Translations under genes and position numbers: made by a program
Notes under the pieces: generated by a model
What the model was told of the DNA's origin: nothing
The model's database searches: none
What the model saw: only the letters and a program-made list of their open reading frames with translations
Part shown: piece after piece, positions 1 through 8,434 of the stretch
Layout: every line of letters starts with the position of its first letter
How positions within the stretch are numbered: the stretch's first letter is position 1
Source: Sphaerisporangium rufum
GTDB lineage: Bacteria > Actinomycetota > Actinomycetes > Streptosporangiales > Streptosporangiaceae
Direction: 5' to 3'
NCBI RefSeq assembly: GCF_016863395.1
Contig: NZ_BOOU01000074.1
Coordinates: 1 to 64,000, forward strand
DNA: 64,000 nucleotides

Positions 1-280
1 TGCTAACATACTCAATCTCGCTCGCCGGCGCAAGCGCCAGCAGGAAGATCTTTTGGTTGCAGGGATCGGCAGGCTTACGGCCAGCACACGACTCGACCAC
101 CAGGGGTGGTGATGCGAGGGAGATGGCCGGGCGATGCCGACGTCACAAGATTAGCAGCCCTCGACCCGCGCTCGATCCACAATCCGGCGACGATGCGGGC
201 GAGAAGCTTCCGCTGATCGGGGCAGCACCACTACAACAGGCCATGCACCTAGTGGATTCCCGAATGGATAGAGGCCGGCC
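1..280. other. left-edge segment without a confident gene
   Basis: No convincing complete gene is visible here. On the minus strand a frame stays open from about position 110 to the window edge. It reads with plausible composition (it includes KIFLLALAPASEIEYV), so a gene could continue off the left side, but I see no start with a ribosome site and do not recognise it. The local GC is lower than in the following genes, which fits either an intergenic region or the remnant of a mobile element. Confidence 0.25.
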
Positions 281-1333
281 GTGACAGATCGAGCGATACC
301 CCGGGCCCTGCTCTCGCTGCTGACGGTGGCGGCGGCGGTGGTGGCCCTGGCCGGCATCAAGGCGGTGGACTCCATCGTCGGTCCGGTGGTGCTGGCGCTC
401 GTCCTGACGATCGCGGTCTCGCCGATCCGCGACCTGCTGCGGCGCCGGAACGCGCCGCACTGGCTGGTGGTCGCCGTCCCGCTGGCGACGGTGATCACCA
501 TGCTGCTCGGCATGGTGGCCATCCTCACGACTGCAGTGGTGCAGATGGCGGTGCTGCTGCCCGGTTACGCGCCCCAGTTCAACCAGCTCACCGCGGACGC
601 GCAGAAGTGGGCGGCCGAGCGGGGCATCGAACCGCAGGTCAACAAGGCATTGCAGTCCATCGATCCCGGAAAGATCTTCACGCTGGCGCAAGGCCTGCTG
701 TCCAGCGTGCTGGGGGTCGTCTCGAGCCTGTTCCTGATCGTCGTACTGCTGCTCGCGATGAGCCTGGACGCACCCATCATGACGCGGGTGATCGCGGCGG
801 CCGAGGCCGAGCGGCCCGCGCTCACTTCGGCCCTGACGACGTTCGCCCGGAGGACCCGGCGCTACATCCTGGTCTCCACCATCTTCGGGCTGGTGTGCGC
901 GGCACTCGACGTGGTGGCCCTGTACTTCCTGCGCGTACCCCTCCCGCTGCTCTGGGGAGTGCTGGCGCTGATCACGAACTACATCCCGAACATCGGTTTC
1001 GTGATCGGCCTGGTGCCGCCGGCGATCCTGGGCCTGCTCACCGGCGGCCCGAAGACGATGATCTTCGTCATCGTGGCCTACATGGTGATCAATATCGTGG
1101 TGCAGTCCTTCATCCAGCCGAAGTTCCTCGGGGACGCGGTCGGACTGACGACCACGGTGACCTTCCTGTCGCTCATCCTCTGGGCGACCGTGCTCGGACC
1201 GCTCGGCGCGCTGCTGGCCATTCCGCTCACCCTGCTGGCCCGCGCGTTGCTCATCGACAGCGACCCACGGGCCAAGTGGTCCGGCGCGCTGGTCTCCGGG
1301 GAGCCGCCGGCGGGCTCGTCGCGGCCGGGTTGA
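281..1333 (+). CDS. AI-2E family transporter (PerM/YhhQ-type permease)
   Basis: This 350-residue polytopic membrane protein has the order of the AI-2E exporter family: an N-terminal pair of helices (about residues 8-50), a third helix near 65-90, an amphipathic cytoplasmic segment (about 95-140) and a C-terminal block of helices. The C-terminal block carries the family-typical stretch around NYIPNIGFVIGLVPPAILGL and the IQPKFLGDAVGLTTTVTFLS motif. The start is GTG with a GAGG purine run just upstream. Members export autoinducer-2 or act as Na+/H+ antiporters; the substrate here cannot be deduced. The gene stands alone, convergent with the following gene. Confidence 0.85.
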   Translation: MTDRAIPRALLSLLTVAAAVVALAGIKAVDSIVGPVVLALVLTIAVSPIRDLLRRRNAPHWLVVAVPLATVITMLLGMVAILTTAVVQMAVLLPGYAPQFNQLTADAQKWAAERGIEPQVNKALQSIDPGKIFTLAQGLLSSVLGVVSSLFLIVVLLLAMSLDAPIMTRVIAAAEAERPALTSALTTFARRTRRYILVSTIFGLVCAALDVVALYFLRVPLPLLWGVLALITNYIPNIGFVIGLVPPAILGLLTGGPKTMIFVIVAYMVINIVVQSFIQPKFLGDAVGLTTTVTFLSLILWATVLGPLGALLAIPLTLLARALLIDSDPRAKWSGALVSGEPPAGSSRPG

Positions 1334-1345
1334 CCGGCCGAGACG

Positions 1346-2602
1346 TCAGGCGGGCGTGCTCATCGGCGACCGCGGCCGTTGCGGGCTGGGCGGGGCCGTC
1401 ACCTCGCCGGTGCGCCGCGCACCCCACGGCATCGCGGCGACCAGGACCGGGAGCAGTATCACCGAGCTCATGGCCCAGGGCGAGTGGTAGATCCACCACC
1501 GGGCGTCGTTGAACTGGGTCAGGTACAGATAGCCGACCGCCGCCCAGGTCGAGGTGCCGATGATGGCGGGCCAGGCGAACCGGGTGGGACGGGCGACCAG
1601 GAAGGGCATGAACCACAGGAGGTACTGGGCGCCGAGGCGCGGGGTGACGACCATGAAGGCCAGCAACAGTGCCGTGGTGAGGTCCACCGGATCGGCCCGG
1701 CGCCACAGCAGGCCGACGACGAGCAGCGTGCTATAGATCATCCACTGGCCGTAGCGGGCCAGTTCCGCGTCCAGGGTCCAGTCGCCACCGACGGCGATGG
1801 CGGTCCAGCCCCACTCGCCGATGATCGGCCGGACGTCGCCGATGGTCCTGATCACCTCGGGCAGCTGGTCCAGCGAGGTTCCCGCACCGATGGGCAGGGT
1901 GACCAGGAAGAAGATGGGCGGTACTCCGGTGGCGAAGAACGCGTAGGCGCGGGCCCGCAGATCGGGCAGGAAGAGCAGCATGCCGGGCACCAGCCAGATC
2001 GGCCAGCTCTTGGCGCACAGCGCCAGACCCATCAGCAGGCCGGCCACGATGGCGTTGCGCACCGGCCGGGACGTCCTGGCGTTGCGGGCGACGATGAACG
2101 CCGCCACGCCGAAGACCAGGGAGACCGGCTCCACCTGCCCGTGCACCGAGGCGACCAGGATCGCGAGCGGGTTACAGGCGTACTGGAACGCTCGGAGGCC
2201 GGCGTCCTTGCCGCCGGCCAGCCTGCCGACCAGCGGGATCAGGATGATGTCGGCGACCACGGTCACCAGCCGGCCGGCGATCTCCCAGGGGATGTTCAGC
2301 CAGAGCAGCAGTCCGTAGACGTACGGGATGGTGGGCAGGAAATGCCAGCCCCCGTTGCTCTCCAGGACCGGGTCCTTGCGTTCGAGGATGGCCTGGCCCG
2401 CCGGTTGGAAGCTGTTCACGAAGTCGACCGGCTGCCAGGTGTCGACCACGGACAAGGACATGATGAGCACGCGGACGCCGATGCCCACCGCCAGCGCGAC
2501 GAGCAGCGTGGGCCGCCAGCCCTTCCACTGCGCGAGGATCGCCAGTACGACACCTGAGACGAGGACGATCCCCGTGAGAATTGCGTAGTCCATGACGCGC
2601 AC
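1346..2602 (-). CDS. GT-C type integral membrane glycosyltransferase (GT87/mannosyltransferase-like)
   Basis: A 418-residue protein made almost entirely of hydrophobic helices (about ten), with an early acidic motif in the first periplasmic loop (VVDTWQPVDFVNSFQPAG) as expected for polyprenol-phosphate-sugar-dependent GT-C enzymes. The patterns NPLAILVASVHGQVEP, ALCAKSWPIWLVPG and TPRLGAQYLLWFMPF resemble actinobacterial GT87/DUF2029 mannosyltransferases that act on envelope glycans or glycolipids. Acceptor and sugar are unknown. An internal ATG at 2593 is an alternative start. The gene is divergent from the sigma-factor gene, with an inverted repeat in the gap. The family call is from general pattern rather than a diagnostic motif. 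Confidence 0.7.
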   Translation of the reverse strand: MRVMDYAILTGIVLVSGVVLAILAQWKGWRPTLLVALAVGIGVRVLIMSLSVVDTWQPVDFVNSFQPAGQAILERKDPVLESNGGWHFLPTIPYVYGLLLWLNIPWEIAGRLVTVVADIILIPLVGRLAGGKDAGLRAFQYACNPLAILVASVHGQVEPVSLVFGVAAFIVARNARTSRPVRNAIVAGLLMGLALCAKSWPIWLVPGMLLFLPDLRARAYAFFATGVPPIFFLVTLPIGAGTSLDQLPEVIRTIGDVRPIIGEWGWTAIAVGGDWTLDAELARYGQWMIYSTLLVVGLLWRRADPVDLTTALLLAFMVVTPRLGAQYLLWFMPFLVARPTRFAWPAIIGTSTWAAVGYLYLTQFNDARWWIYHSPWAMSSVILLPVLVAAMPWGARRTGEVTAPPSPQRPRSPMSTPA

Positions 2603-2638
2603 TAGCCTGCCGGACGTCGCCCCAACCCCACCACTCGG

Positions 2639-2663
2639 GGGCGAAAATTGGCACCTTTCGCCC
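2639..2663. promoter_or_regulatory. inverted repeat in the divergent gap (possible operator)
   Basis: The arms GGGCGAAA (2639-2646) and TTTCGCCC (2656-2663) form a perfect 8-9-8 inverted repeat in the 246-bp gap between the glycosyltransferase gene (minus) and the ECF sigma gene (plus). It lies about 40 bp upstream of the glycosyltransferase start, in a locally AT-richer stretch. It could be an operator or part of a promoter; no regulator can be assigned. Confidence 0.35.
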
Positions 2664-2848
2664 AGAATTGTTCACGTAAAGAAGTTTTGTGGCAACTGTG
2701 GGTGAGATCCGGCCGCCGCCGCCGCCGGCGCGGGTGCCGGGCTCGCCGGAGCGCTGGGGAACCGCTGGTTAAGCGCCGACCGTGAACGCGGACCGGGGGT
2801 GCGCCGAACTACTCGTGTCCGACGCCCTCCTCCGAAGGAACAGCGTGC

Positions 2849-3436
2849 ATGTCCGTTCCCCTGCAAGGCCCGGCACCTCCGATCGAGATCACCGACGCCG
2901 ACCTGATCGAGCAATCATGGCGTCACCCCGAGCGGTTCGGCGTCCTGTTCGATCGATATTTCGCGGCCGTTCATCGCTATGTGCACATGCGCTTGGGCGA
3001 GCCGGCCGCGGACGACATCGCCGCGGAGACCTTCCTGCGTGCCTTCCGCTGCCGGCATCGCTATGACGTCGGACGTCCCAGCGCCCGCGCCTGGCTGTAC
3101 GGCATCACCTCCAACCTGGTCGCCGATCACCGGCGCAACGAGGCGCGGAGGTACCGGGCCCTCGCCCGCAGCGCCGAGCCCTCCGACGTCGCCGATCACG
3201 GTGACCGCGTGATCCAGCGCGTGTCCGCGGCGGCCATGCAGCCGCGGCTGGCCGCCGGTCTGGCCCGGCTCTCTGCCGCCGACCGGGACGTTCTGCTGCT
3301 GGTCGCGTGCGCCCAGCTCGGCTACGAGGAGGTGGCCGACGCCCTTGGCATACCCCGGGGCACGGTCGCATCGCGGCTCAGCCGCGCCCGGAAGAAGCTC
3401 CGCACGATCATCGGTCCCTACCAGGAGGCCCTGTGA
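2849..3436 (+). CDS. ECF-type RNA polymerase sigma factor (sigma-70 family)
   Basis: A 195-residue two-domain sigma factor. Region 2 spans about residues 28-95, with RYFAAVHRYVHMRLG and the DDIAAETFLRAFR core-binding helix. Region 4 spans about 130-190, where the helix-turn-helix reads LGYEEVADALGIPRGTVASRLSRARKKL. No region 1 or 3 is present, as usual for ECF sigmas. The ATG is preceded by GAAGGA at good distance. The stop overlaps the next gene's start (ATGA), so the pair is translationally coupled. The partner is a CU044_5270-type membrane protein, a frequent neighbour of such sigmas that may act as the sensor or anti-sigma partner (inference). Confidence 0.9.
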   Translation: MSVPLQGPAPPIEITDADLIEQSWRHPERFGVLFDRYFAAVHRYVHMRLGEPAADDIAAETFLRAFRCRHRYDVGRPSARAWLYGITSNLVADHRRNEARRYRALARSAEPSDVADHGDRVIQRVSAAAMQPRLAAGLARLSAADRDVLLLVACAQLGYEEVADALGIPRGTVASRLSRARKKLRTIIGPYQEAL

Positions 3437-4557
3437 TGAACGACCTGCAGACGTTCAAGAACTTCCACGACGGCCTTCCGGGGCCCGCTCCCGAGGTCGC
3501 CGCGCGAGCGCGGGAGCGGCTGGCGGCCGAGGCGGTGGCCGAGGCCGGGCGGGCCGGTGGCGTTCCTGCTCCGCGGCGGGTGCCGCGTCCCGGGCGCCCG
3601 GCCGGTCGTGGCCGCGTCGCGCTACGGGCCGGCGTCGTGGCCGGGCTCGCGGCGGCGGCGACCGCGGGAGTGATCGTGGTGGGCGGCGACGATGGCTCTC
3701 CGCTGCTGGGCACGCCACCGGCCGACGCCGCGGACCTGCTCCGGCAGGCGGCCGTGGCGGCGGCCGGCGAGCACCCTCGGCCGGGCGCGGATCAGTTCGT
3801 CTACGTCGATCGTAAGGACGTCGATTACAGCTTCAGCGTCTCGCGCCGTGGAATGTCGCAATACGAGCAGGATGTTCGCCGGGAGGTGTGGTTCCCCGCC
3901 GACCCCGGCAAGGCCGTGGCGCGCTCCACCTACGGTGAGAAGCGGCTGATCAGCGGCCGGGGCGACCTGCCGGGCCTGCCCGCCGGAACGGTGGAGTACC
4001 AGCGCGCCGGTCAGTGCCACATGGACGTTCTGCACGTGCCGTCGCGGGATATCGGGAACCTCCCTACCGACCCCGACCGGCTTCTCGATCGGGTTCGGCA
4101 GAACGCGGAGGCGCTCGTCCGTACTGAGGAGCCCGCGCTCGGAGAGACTCCGCCGGGCGGCGAGCAGATCGACCGGAGGATCCAGCGGACCGTGGCGTCG
4201 GAACTCGTCTCGCTGGCCGAGAATCCCTTCGGCTCCGCCCGGACGCGCGCCGCGGTCTTCGGCGCCCTGGCGAAACTCCCCGGCACGACGCTGGTTCCGG
4301 GACTGGCCGATCCGGCGGGCCGGCACGGGGTCGGCGCCTCGATCCGCTATCAGGGCCCGGACGGCCCGGAGCGGGAGGAGCTCATCTTCGAGCCCGGGAC
4401 GTACCGGTTCCTCGGCTGGCGGAGCTGGGGGGAAATGGAGCAGGAGGACGGACGCAGCCGGGAGGTCATGCGCGGCGGCACGGCGATGATGGCCGTCAAG
4501 ATCGTCGACTCCATGCCGGCCATTCCCCCGGAGAACGAGGCGCCGACGTACTGCTAG
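3436..4557 (+). CDS. CU044_5270 family membrane protein (sigma-factor partner)
   Basis: A 373-residue single-pass protein: a cytoplasmic N-terminus of about 60 residues beginning MNDLQTFKNFHDGLPGPAPE, one transmembrane helix near residues 61-83, then a long extracytoplasmic domain. This N-terminal phrase and architecture are characteristic of actinobacterial CU044_5270 proteins encoded directly after ECF sigma genes. The ATG at 3436 shares bases with the sigma stop and has a CCAGGAGG site; a GTG one codon earlier is also possible. The function of the family is unestablished; a role as membrane-anchored regulator of the adjacent sigma factor is inferred from position and topology only. Confidence 0.85.
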   Translation: MNDLQTFKNFHDGLPGPAPEVAARARERLAAEAVAEAGRAGGVPAPRRVPRPGRPAGRGRVALRAGVVAGLAAAATAGVIVVGGDDGSPLLGTPPADAADLLRQAAVAAAGEHPRPGADQFVYVDRKDVDYSFSVSRRGMSQYEQDVRREVWFPADPGKAVARSTYGEKRLISGRGDLPGLPAGTVEYQRAGQCHMDVLHVPSRDIGNLPTDPDRLLDRVRQNAEALVRTEEPALGETPPGGEQIDRRIQRTVASELVSLAENPFGSARTRAAVFGALAKLPGTTLVPGLADPAGRHGVGASIRYQGPDGPEREELIFEPGTYRFLGWRSWGEMEQEDGRSREVMRGGTAMMAVKIVDSMPAIPPENEAPTYC

Positions 4558-4639
4558 CGGCCGGTGACCATGGTGAACCGTCCCGGTGCCGGCCGCGGCG
4601 GACCGCACCGCCCGGCCGCACCGCCCGGCCGGGCGGTGC

Positions 4640-4706
4640 GGCCGGCGCGGTCCGGCCGGCGCGGTCCGGCCGGCGCGGTCCGGCCGGCGCGGTCCGGCCG
4701 GCGCGG
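4640..4706. repeat. 14-bp GC-only tandem repeat
   Basis: Four perfect consecutive copies of GGCCGGCGCGGTCC (4640-4653, 4654-4667, 4668-4681, 4682-4695) are followed by a partial fifth copy. The array lies in the 250-bp space between the CU044_5270 gene and the LysE gene. Each unit contains the self-complementary GGCC/GCCGGC core, so the array can fold into several hairpins and may work as a transcription terminator. Copy number is likely unstable by slippage. Confidence 0.75.
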
Positions 4707-4805
4707 CGGGCCGGGCCCTGGCGGCCGGTCACGCCGGTTCGGGATGCCGGCCGCCGCCTGTCGCGCTATAAGGTGATGCGTCCTTCGATATGCGGAGCTG
4801 GCGGC

Positions 4806-5462
4806 ATGTTCTTTGGCATCACCAACATCTGGGCCTATGTGATCGGCGCGTTCCTGATCATCCTGCTCCCCGGCCCCAACTCGCTGTACGTGCTGTCCAC
4901 CGGCGCGCGGCGCGGGGTGCGGGCCGGTTACCGGGCGGCGGCCGGGGTGTTCGCCGGCGACACGGTGCTCATGGTGTTGTCGGCGGCCGGAGCCGCCTCG
5001 TTGCTGAGGTCGACACCCGCGCTGTTCGCCGTGGTCAAATACGCGGGCGCCGGCTACCTCGCCTGGATCGGCCTCGGCATGATCCGGTCGGCGGTGGCGT
5101 CCTGGCGGAGACCGGACCCGGCCGGGGCCACCGAGGGGACACCGCCCCCGGCCGAGACGCGCGACCCGTTCCGGCGGGCGTTCACCGTCAGCCTGCTGAA
5201 CCCCAAGGCCATCCTGTTCTTCATCTCGTTCTTCGTGCAGTTCGTGGACCCGGGTTACGGGGCACCGGTGATCTCGTTCCTCATCCTCGGCGCCATCTGC
5301 CAGTTCTTCAGCGTCGTGTACCTGTCCACGTTGATCTTCGCCGGGGTCTACCTGGCCGGGCAGTTCCGGCGGCGGCGCCGGCTCGCGGCCGGGCTGACCT
5401 CCGGGGTGGGTGTGCTCTTCGTCGGTTTCGGTGCCCGGCTGGCGAGCGCCGGCCTGGGATGA
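4806..5462 (+). CDS. LysE family amino-acid exporter (translocator)
   Basis: A 218-residue membrane protein of the LysE/RhtB superfamily, which exports amino acids or related small molecules. It shows six hydrophobic segments, the diagnostic LLPGPNSLYVLSTGARRG motif after helix 1, the YAGAGYLAWIGLGMIRS segment and the FTVSLLNPKAILFFISFFVQFV motif near the middle. An upstream in-frame GTG (4773) exists, but ATG 4806 is preferred because GGAG lies 8 bases before it and the family begins with this hydrophobic helix. The actual substrate is not predictable. The gene stands alone behind a GC-rich tandem repeat. Confidence 0.9.
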   Translation: MFFGITNIWAYVIGAFLIILLPGPNSLYVLSTGARRGVRAGYRAAAGVFAGDTVLMVLSAAGAASLLRSTPALFAVVKYAGAGYLAWIGLGMIRSAVASWRRPDPAGATEGTPPPAETRDPFRRAFTVSLLNPKAILFFISFFVQFVDPGYGAPVISFLILGAICQFFSVVYLSTLIFAGVYLAGQFRRRRRLAAGLTSGVGVLFVGFGARLASAGLG

Positions 5463-5714
5463 TCGGCGCCGCGCGGGGACGGCGGGCCTCCACCGGGACG
5501 CGTGTGCGCAACGTTACGATCGCACTACGACCGGCGACCCGGCCGGTCCGGCATTCCGTCGGAATAGTGTTCTATGGGCAGGTTGGCCGGACATTGCGGG
5601 CGACCGACCACAAATGATGTCAATAATGCTTTTCCTCCACGTTTCGACGATCCGGTCCTCGGGTAGCCGCACAGGCTCTAGCGTCGGTCTTCCGCCGTCG
5701 TACGTGGGGGAAGC

Positions 5715-6368
5715 ATGGACCATCCGCCCTTCACCTTCCCGAGGATCACCGCGTTGCTGCGGCAGGCCGTCCCCCGGCTGCTGGAAGGGGTCGTCGCCCC
5801 GCTGGCGGTCTTCTACGCCGCGCTCGCCCTGCTCGGCCTGGACGGCGCGCTGATCGCCGCGGTCGCCTGGGTCTACGCCGGCGTGCTGTGGCGGCTGGTC
5901 CTGCGCCGGCCGGTGCCCGGCACGATGATCCTGGCCGCCATCGCCATCACCGCGCGGGCCGCCCTCGGCTGGTGGACGGGCAGCGCGGTCGTCTACTTCC
6001 TGCAACCCGAACTCGGCACCATCTGCATCAGCGTAGCGTTCCTGGCGTCGGTGCGGCTGAACCGGCCGCTGGTCCAGCGGCTCACCCTCGACTACATCCA
6101 CCTGCCCGCCGCCGTGCTCCGGCACGAGCGGGTCCGCCGGTTCTTCGCCCGGATCACCCTGCTGTGGGCGTTCGTGCTGCTGGCCAACTCCACCGTCAGC
6201 ATCTGGCTGCTGCTGCACCAGTCGATCAGCACCTATCTGCTGGTGCGCACCTCGGTGGTGGCCGCCATCAGCGGCGCGGCCATCGCGGTGTCGATCTACG
6301 CCTTCCGCCGGATGCTCCGCCGGCTGCACGCCGACCCGCCGGGGCCGGCGGCGATCACCGCGGCCTGA
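5715..6368 (+). CDS. VC0807-like polytopic membrane protein of unknown function
   Basis: A 217-residue protein with about six hydrophobic segments and few charged residues outside the loops. The layout (repeated short helices, a central RLNRPLVQRLTLDYIHLP loop and a late NSTVSIWLLLHQSISTYLLV segment) resembles actinobacterial proteins annotated VC0807 family or DUF3159-like. No catalytic motif is visible and function is unknown. The start is ATG with a GGGGGAAG site upstream. The 250-bp upstream gap is AT-richer than its surroundings (around 5560-5640) and probably holds its promoter. The gene is convergent with the two-component operon that follows, only 6 bp away. Confidence 0.6.
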   Translation: MDHPPFTFPRITALLRQAVPRLLEGVVAPLAVFYAALALLGLDGALIAAVAWVYAGVLWRLVLRRPVPGTMILAAIAITARAALGWWTGSAVVYFLQPELGTICISVAFLASVRLNRPLVQRLTLDYIHLPAAVLRHERVRRFFARITLLWAFVLLANSTVSIWLLLHQSISTYLLVRTSVVAAISGAAIAVSIYAFRRMLRRLHADPPGPAAITAA

Positions 6369-6374
6369 GCCGGC

Positions 6375-7073
6375 TCAGCCGGGCACCACGTCCGGGCCGA
6401 CCAGGCCGGCATCGTGCGCCACGATCGCGGCCAGCACCCGGTTGGGCACCTCCAGCCGGAGCAGGATCGCACTGACGTGCGATTTCACCGTCCCTTCCAC
6501 CAGGTGCAGGCGCCGGGCGATCTGCGCGTTCGACAGCCCCGCGCCGACCAGCGCGAGCACCTCCCGCTCGCGGGCGGTCAGCCCGGCGATCCTGGCGCGG
6601 GCCTCGGTGATCCGCGTCAGCCGCGCGCCACCGAGCTCGGCGATGATCCGCCGCGCGATCAGCGGGGAGAAGTACGCCCCGCCGCCCGCCACCGCGCGGA
6701 CCCCGGCCAGCAGCTCGCGCGGATCGCCGGCCTTCAGCAGGAACCCGCCCGCCCCCGCGCCGAGGGCCCGCGCCACGTACTCGTCCTCGCCGAAGGTGGT
6801 GAGCATGACCACCGTGGTCTCCGGGACCAGCCGCCGGATCTCGTCCGCGGCGGCCAGCCCGTCCAGCCGCGGCATCCTGATGTCCAGCAACGCGACATCC
6901 GGCCGGTGAGCGCGGGCCAGCTCGACGGCCTCCCGCCCGTCGCCCGCCTCCGCCACCACCTCGACGCCCGGATCGACCGCGAGGATGGCCCGTACCCCGG
7001 CGCGGATCATGGCCTCGTCGTCGGCCAGCAGCACGCGGATCGCCGCCGGCCCGCCGTTCCCGGCGGCCGTCAT
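6375..7073 (-). CDS. NarL/FixJ family response regulator (REC + LuxR HTH)
   Basis: A 232-residue response regulator. The receiver domain (about residues 10-125) shows the acidic pair ADDE, the phospho-acceptor aspartate in LLDIRMPRLDG, the conserved TTF switch threonine region and the KAGD lysine. The C-terminal LuxR-type helix-turn-helix (about 165-225) reads LTAREREVLALVGAGLSNAQIARRL and VEGTVKSHVSAILLRL. The gene overlaps the upstream histidine kinase by 4 bases (ATGA), so the two form one operon. The likely DNA target is the inverted repeat upstream of the kinase gene. Confidence 0.93.
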   Translation of the reverse strand: MTAAGNGGPAAIRVLLADDEAMIRAGVRAILAVDPGVEVVAEAGDGREAVELARAHRPDVALLDIRMPRLDGLAAADEIRRLVPETTVVMLTTFGEDEYVARALGAGAGGFLLKAGDPRELLAGVRAVAGGGAYFSPLIARRIIAELGGARLTRITEARARIAGLTAREREVLALVGAGLSNAQIARRLHLVEGTVKSHVSAILLRLEVPNRVLAAIVAHDAGLVGPDVVPG

Positions 7074-8302
7074 CGCGCACCGCCGTGCGGCAGCCGGGCG
7101 GTCACCTGGAATCCGCCGTCCCGGGGGCCCGCGGTCAGCGTGCCACCGGCCAGCAGCGCCCGCTCCGCCAGGCCGGCCAGCCCGAAGCCGCCACCGGCCC
7201 CGTCCCGCGCGGCACCGGTGGCGGGCGGGCCGTTGGCGACGGTGACCAGCGTGAGGCCTTCGTCCACCTCGCCGGCCGCCCGGTGGGCGAGACGTACGGT
7301 GACCCGGGCGCCGGGGGCGTGCCGCGCGGCGTTGGTGAGTGACTCCTGGACCACCCGGTAGGCGGTGCGTGCGACGATCTCCGGCACCGGGACGCCCGCG
7401 CCGCGCTCCTCCACCTCCACGCGCATGCCCGACTCGCGGGCCCGGTCCACCAGGCCGGTCACGCTCTCGCCCGCCGGGACGAGCGGCGCCGGCCCGGACT
7501 CGTCGCGCAGCACGCCGACGATCCGCCGCAGCCGCTCGGTGGTGGCGCCGGCCGCGGCGCGCAACTCGCCGGCGGCCCGCCGGTGCTCCTCGTCCAGCGT
7601 GGGCGACACCTCGAGGGCGCCGGCACGCAGCGCGATCAGGGCCAGGTCGTGGCCCAGCGAGTCGTGCATCTCCCGGGCGATGCCGGCCCGCTCGCGCAGC
7701 CGGGCCCGGTCGACGGCCATCGCGCGTTCCTTGGTGAGCCGCCTGGCCCGCCCGGCGCGGTGGCGGCCGTACAGCCAGGGCAGCACGGCGGTGAACAGCA
7801 CGCCGCTCAGCAGGGTGATCCAGAAGCCCACCTCGACGGCGTCCTGCATCGGCGGTGTCGGCCCGCAGGTCACCGCCAGCGCGGCCACCACGCCGGCCGT
7901 CATGATCGCACCGAACATGAGCGTGGCCGGGCGGGCGTTCGACATCCGCCGGCCGGCGAGGAAGGCCAGCGCGGCGACGGCGGCGGAGTAGCCGTTGAGC
8001 GGCCAGATCTTCACCGGGGTGCGCATCGGGCTCATCGAGATGGTCGCCACCCCGTCCGGCACGAACCAGGGGCCGGCGACCATGACCAGCAGCAGCGCGG
8101 CCATCGGGCGGGACCGGGACAGGGCGACGGCCAGGCAGACCAGGAGCAGGCCGGCCAGGGTCACCGGCACCCGCAGGCCGGCGGCGAGGCGACCGGTGGG
8201 GTCGCCGTCGATGATGACCGGCAGGCAGAGCGCACCGGCCAGGGCGAGGTCGCGCCCCCGCTCCCGCCAGACCCCGCCGGTCGTCCCGTTCCGTCCCGTC
8301 AC
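7070..8302 (-). CDS. NarL-type sensor histidine kinase
   Basis: A 410-residue membrane kinase. The N-terminal third holds four to five hydrophobic helices with very short loops, so it probably senses something in or at the membrane rather than through a large extracellular domain. The HisKA_3 dimerisation box ERAGIAREMHDSLGHDLALI contains the phospho-accepting histidine (about residue 208). The C-terminal HATPase has the N box VVQESLTNAARHAPG and the G box GGGFGLAGLAERALLAGG. The start is GTG. It is the first gene of the kinase-regulator operon and the likely phosphodonor for the overlapping NarL-type regulator. Confidence 0.92.
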   Translation of the reverse strand: MTGRNGTTGGVWRERGRDLALAGALCLPVIIDGDPTGRLAAGLRVPVTLAGLLLVCLAVALSRSRPMAALLLVMVAGPWFVPDGVATISMSPMRTPVKIWPLNGYSAAVAALAFLAGRRMSNARPATLMFGAIMTAGVVAALAVTCGPTPPMQDAVEVGFWITLLSGVLFTAVLPWLYGRHRAGRARRLTKERAMAVDRARLRERAGIAREMHDSLGHDLALIALRAGALEVSPTLDEEHRRAAGELRAAAGATTERLRRIVGVLRDESGPAPLVPAGESVTGLVDRARESGMRVEVEERGAGVPVPEIVARTAYRVVQESLTNAARHAPGARVTVRLAHRAAGEVDEGLTLVTVANGPPATGAARDGAGGGFGLAGLAERALLAGGTLTAGPRDGGFQVTARLPHGGAR

Positions 8303-8358
8303 GGCAGCGACGCTACCGGCCGGGCCGGGCGGCCGGCTCCGCCGGAGGTAGGGGTCCG

Positions 8359-8378
8359 CCCCTGACGAAAGTCAGGGG
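8359..8378. promoter_or_regulatory. perfect inverted repeat, probable operator of the two-component system
   Basis: CCCCTGAC (8359-8366), GAAA, then GTCAGGGG (8371-8378): a perfect 8-4-8 dyad, 57 bp upstream of the histidine-kinase start and about 57 bp upstream of the divergent DedA gene. The TGACGAAAGTCA core resembles dyads commonly seen ahead of actinobacterial NarL-type kinase/regulator operons (known generally). Autoregulation and control of the DedA gene are inferred. Confidence 0.6.
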
Positions 8379-8434
8379 CCGGTGGCCACCTTGGGAGGAG
8401 GCGGCGGGGCGTCCCGGTTCCTAGCGTTCGAGCC

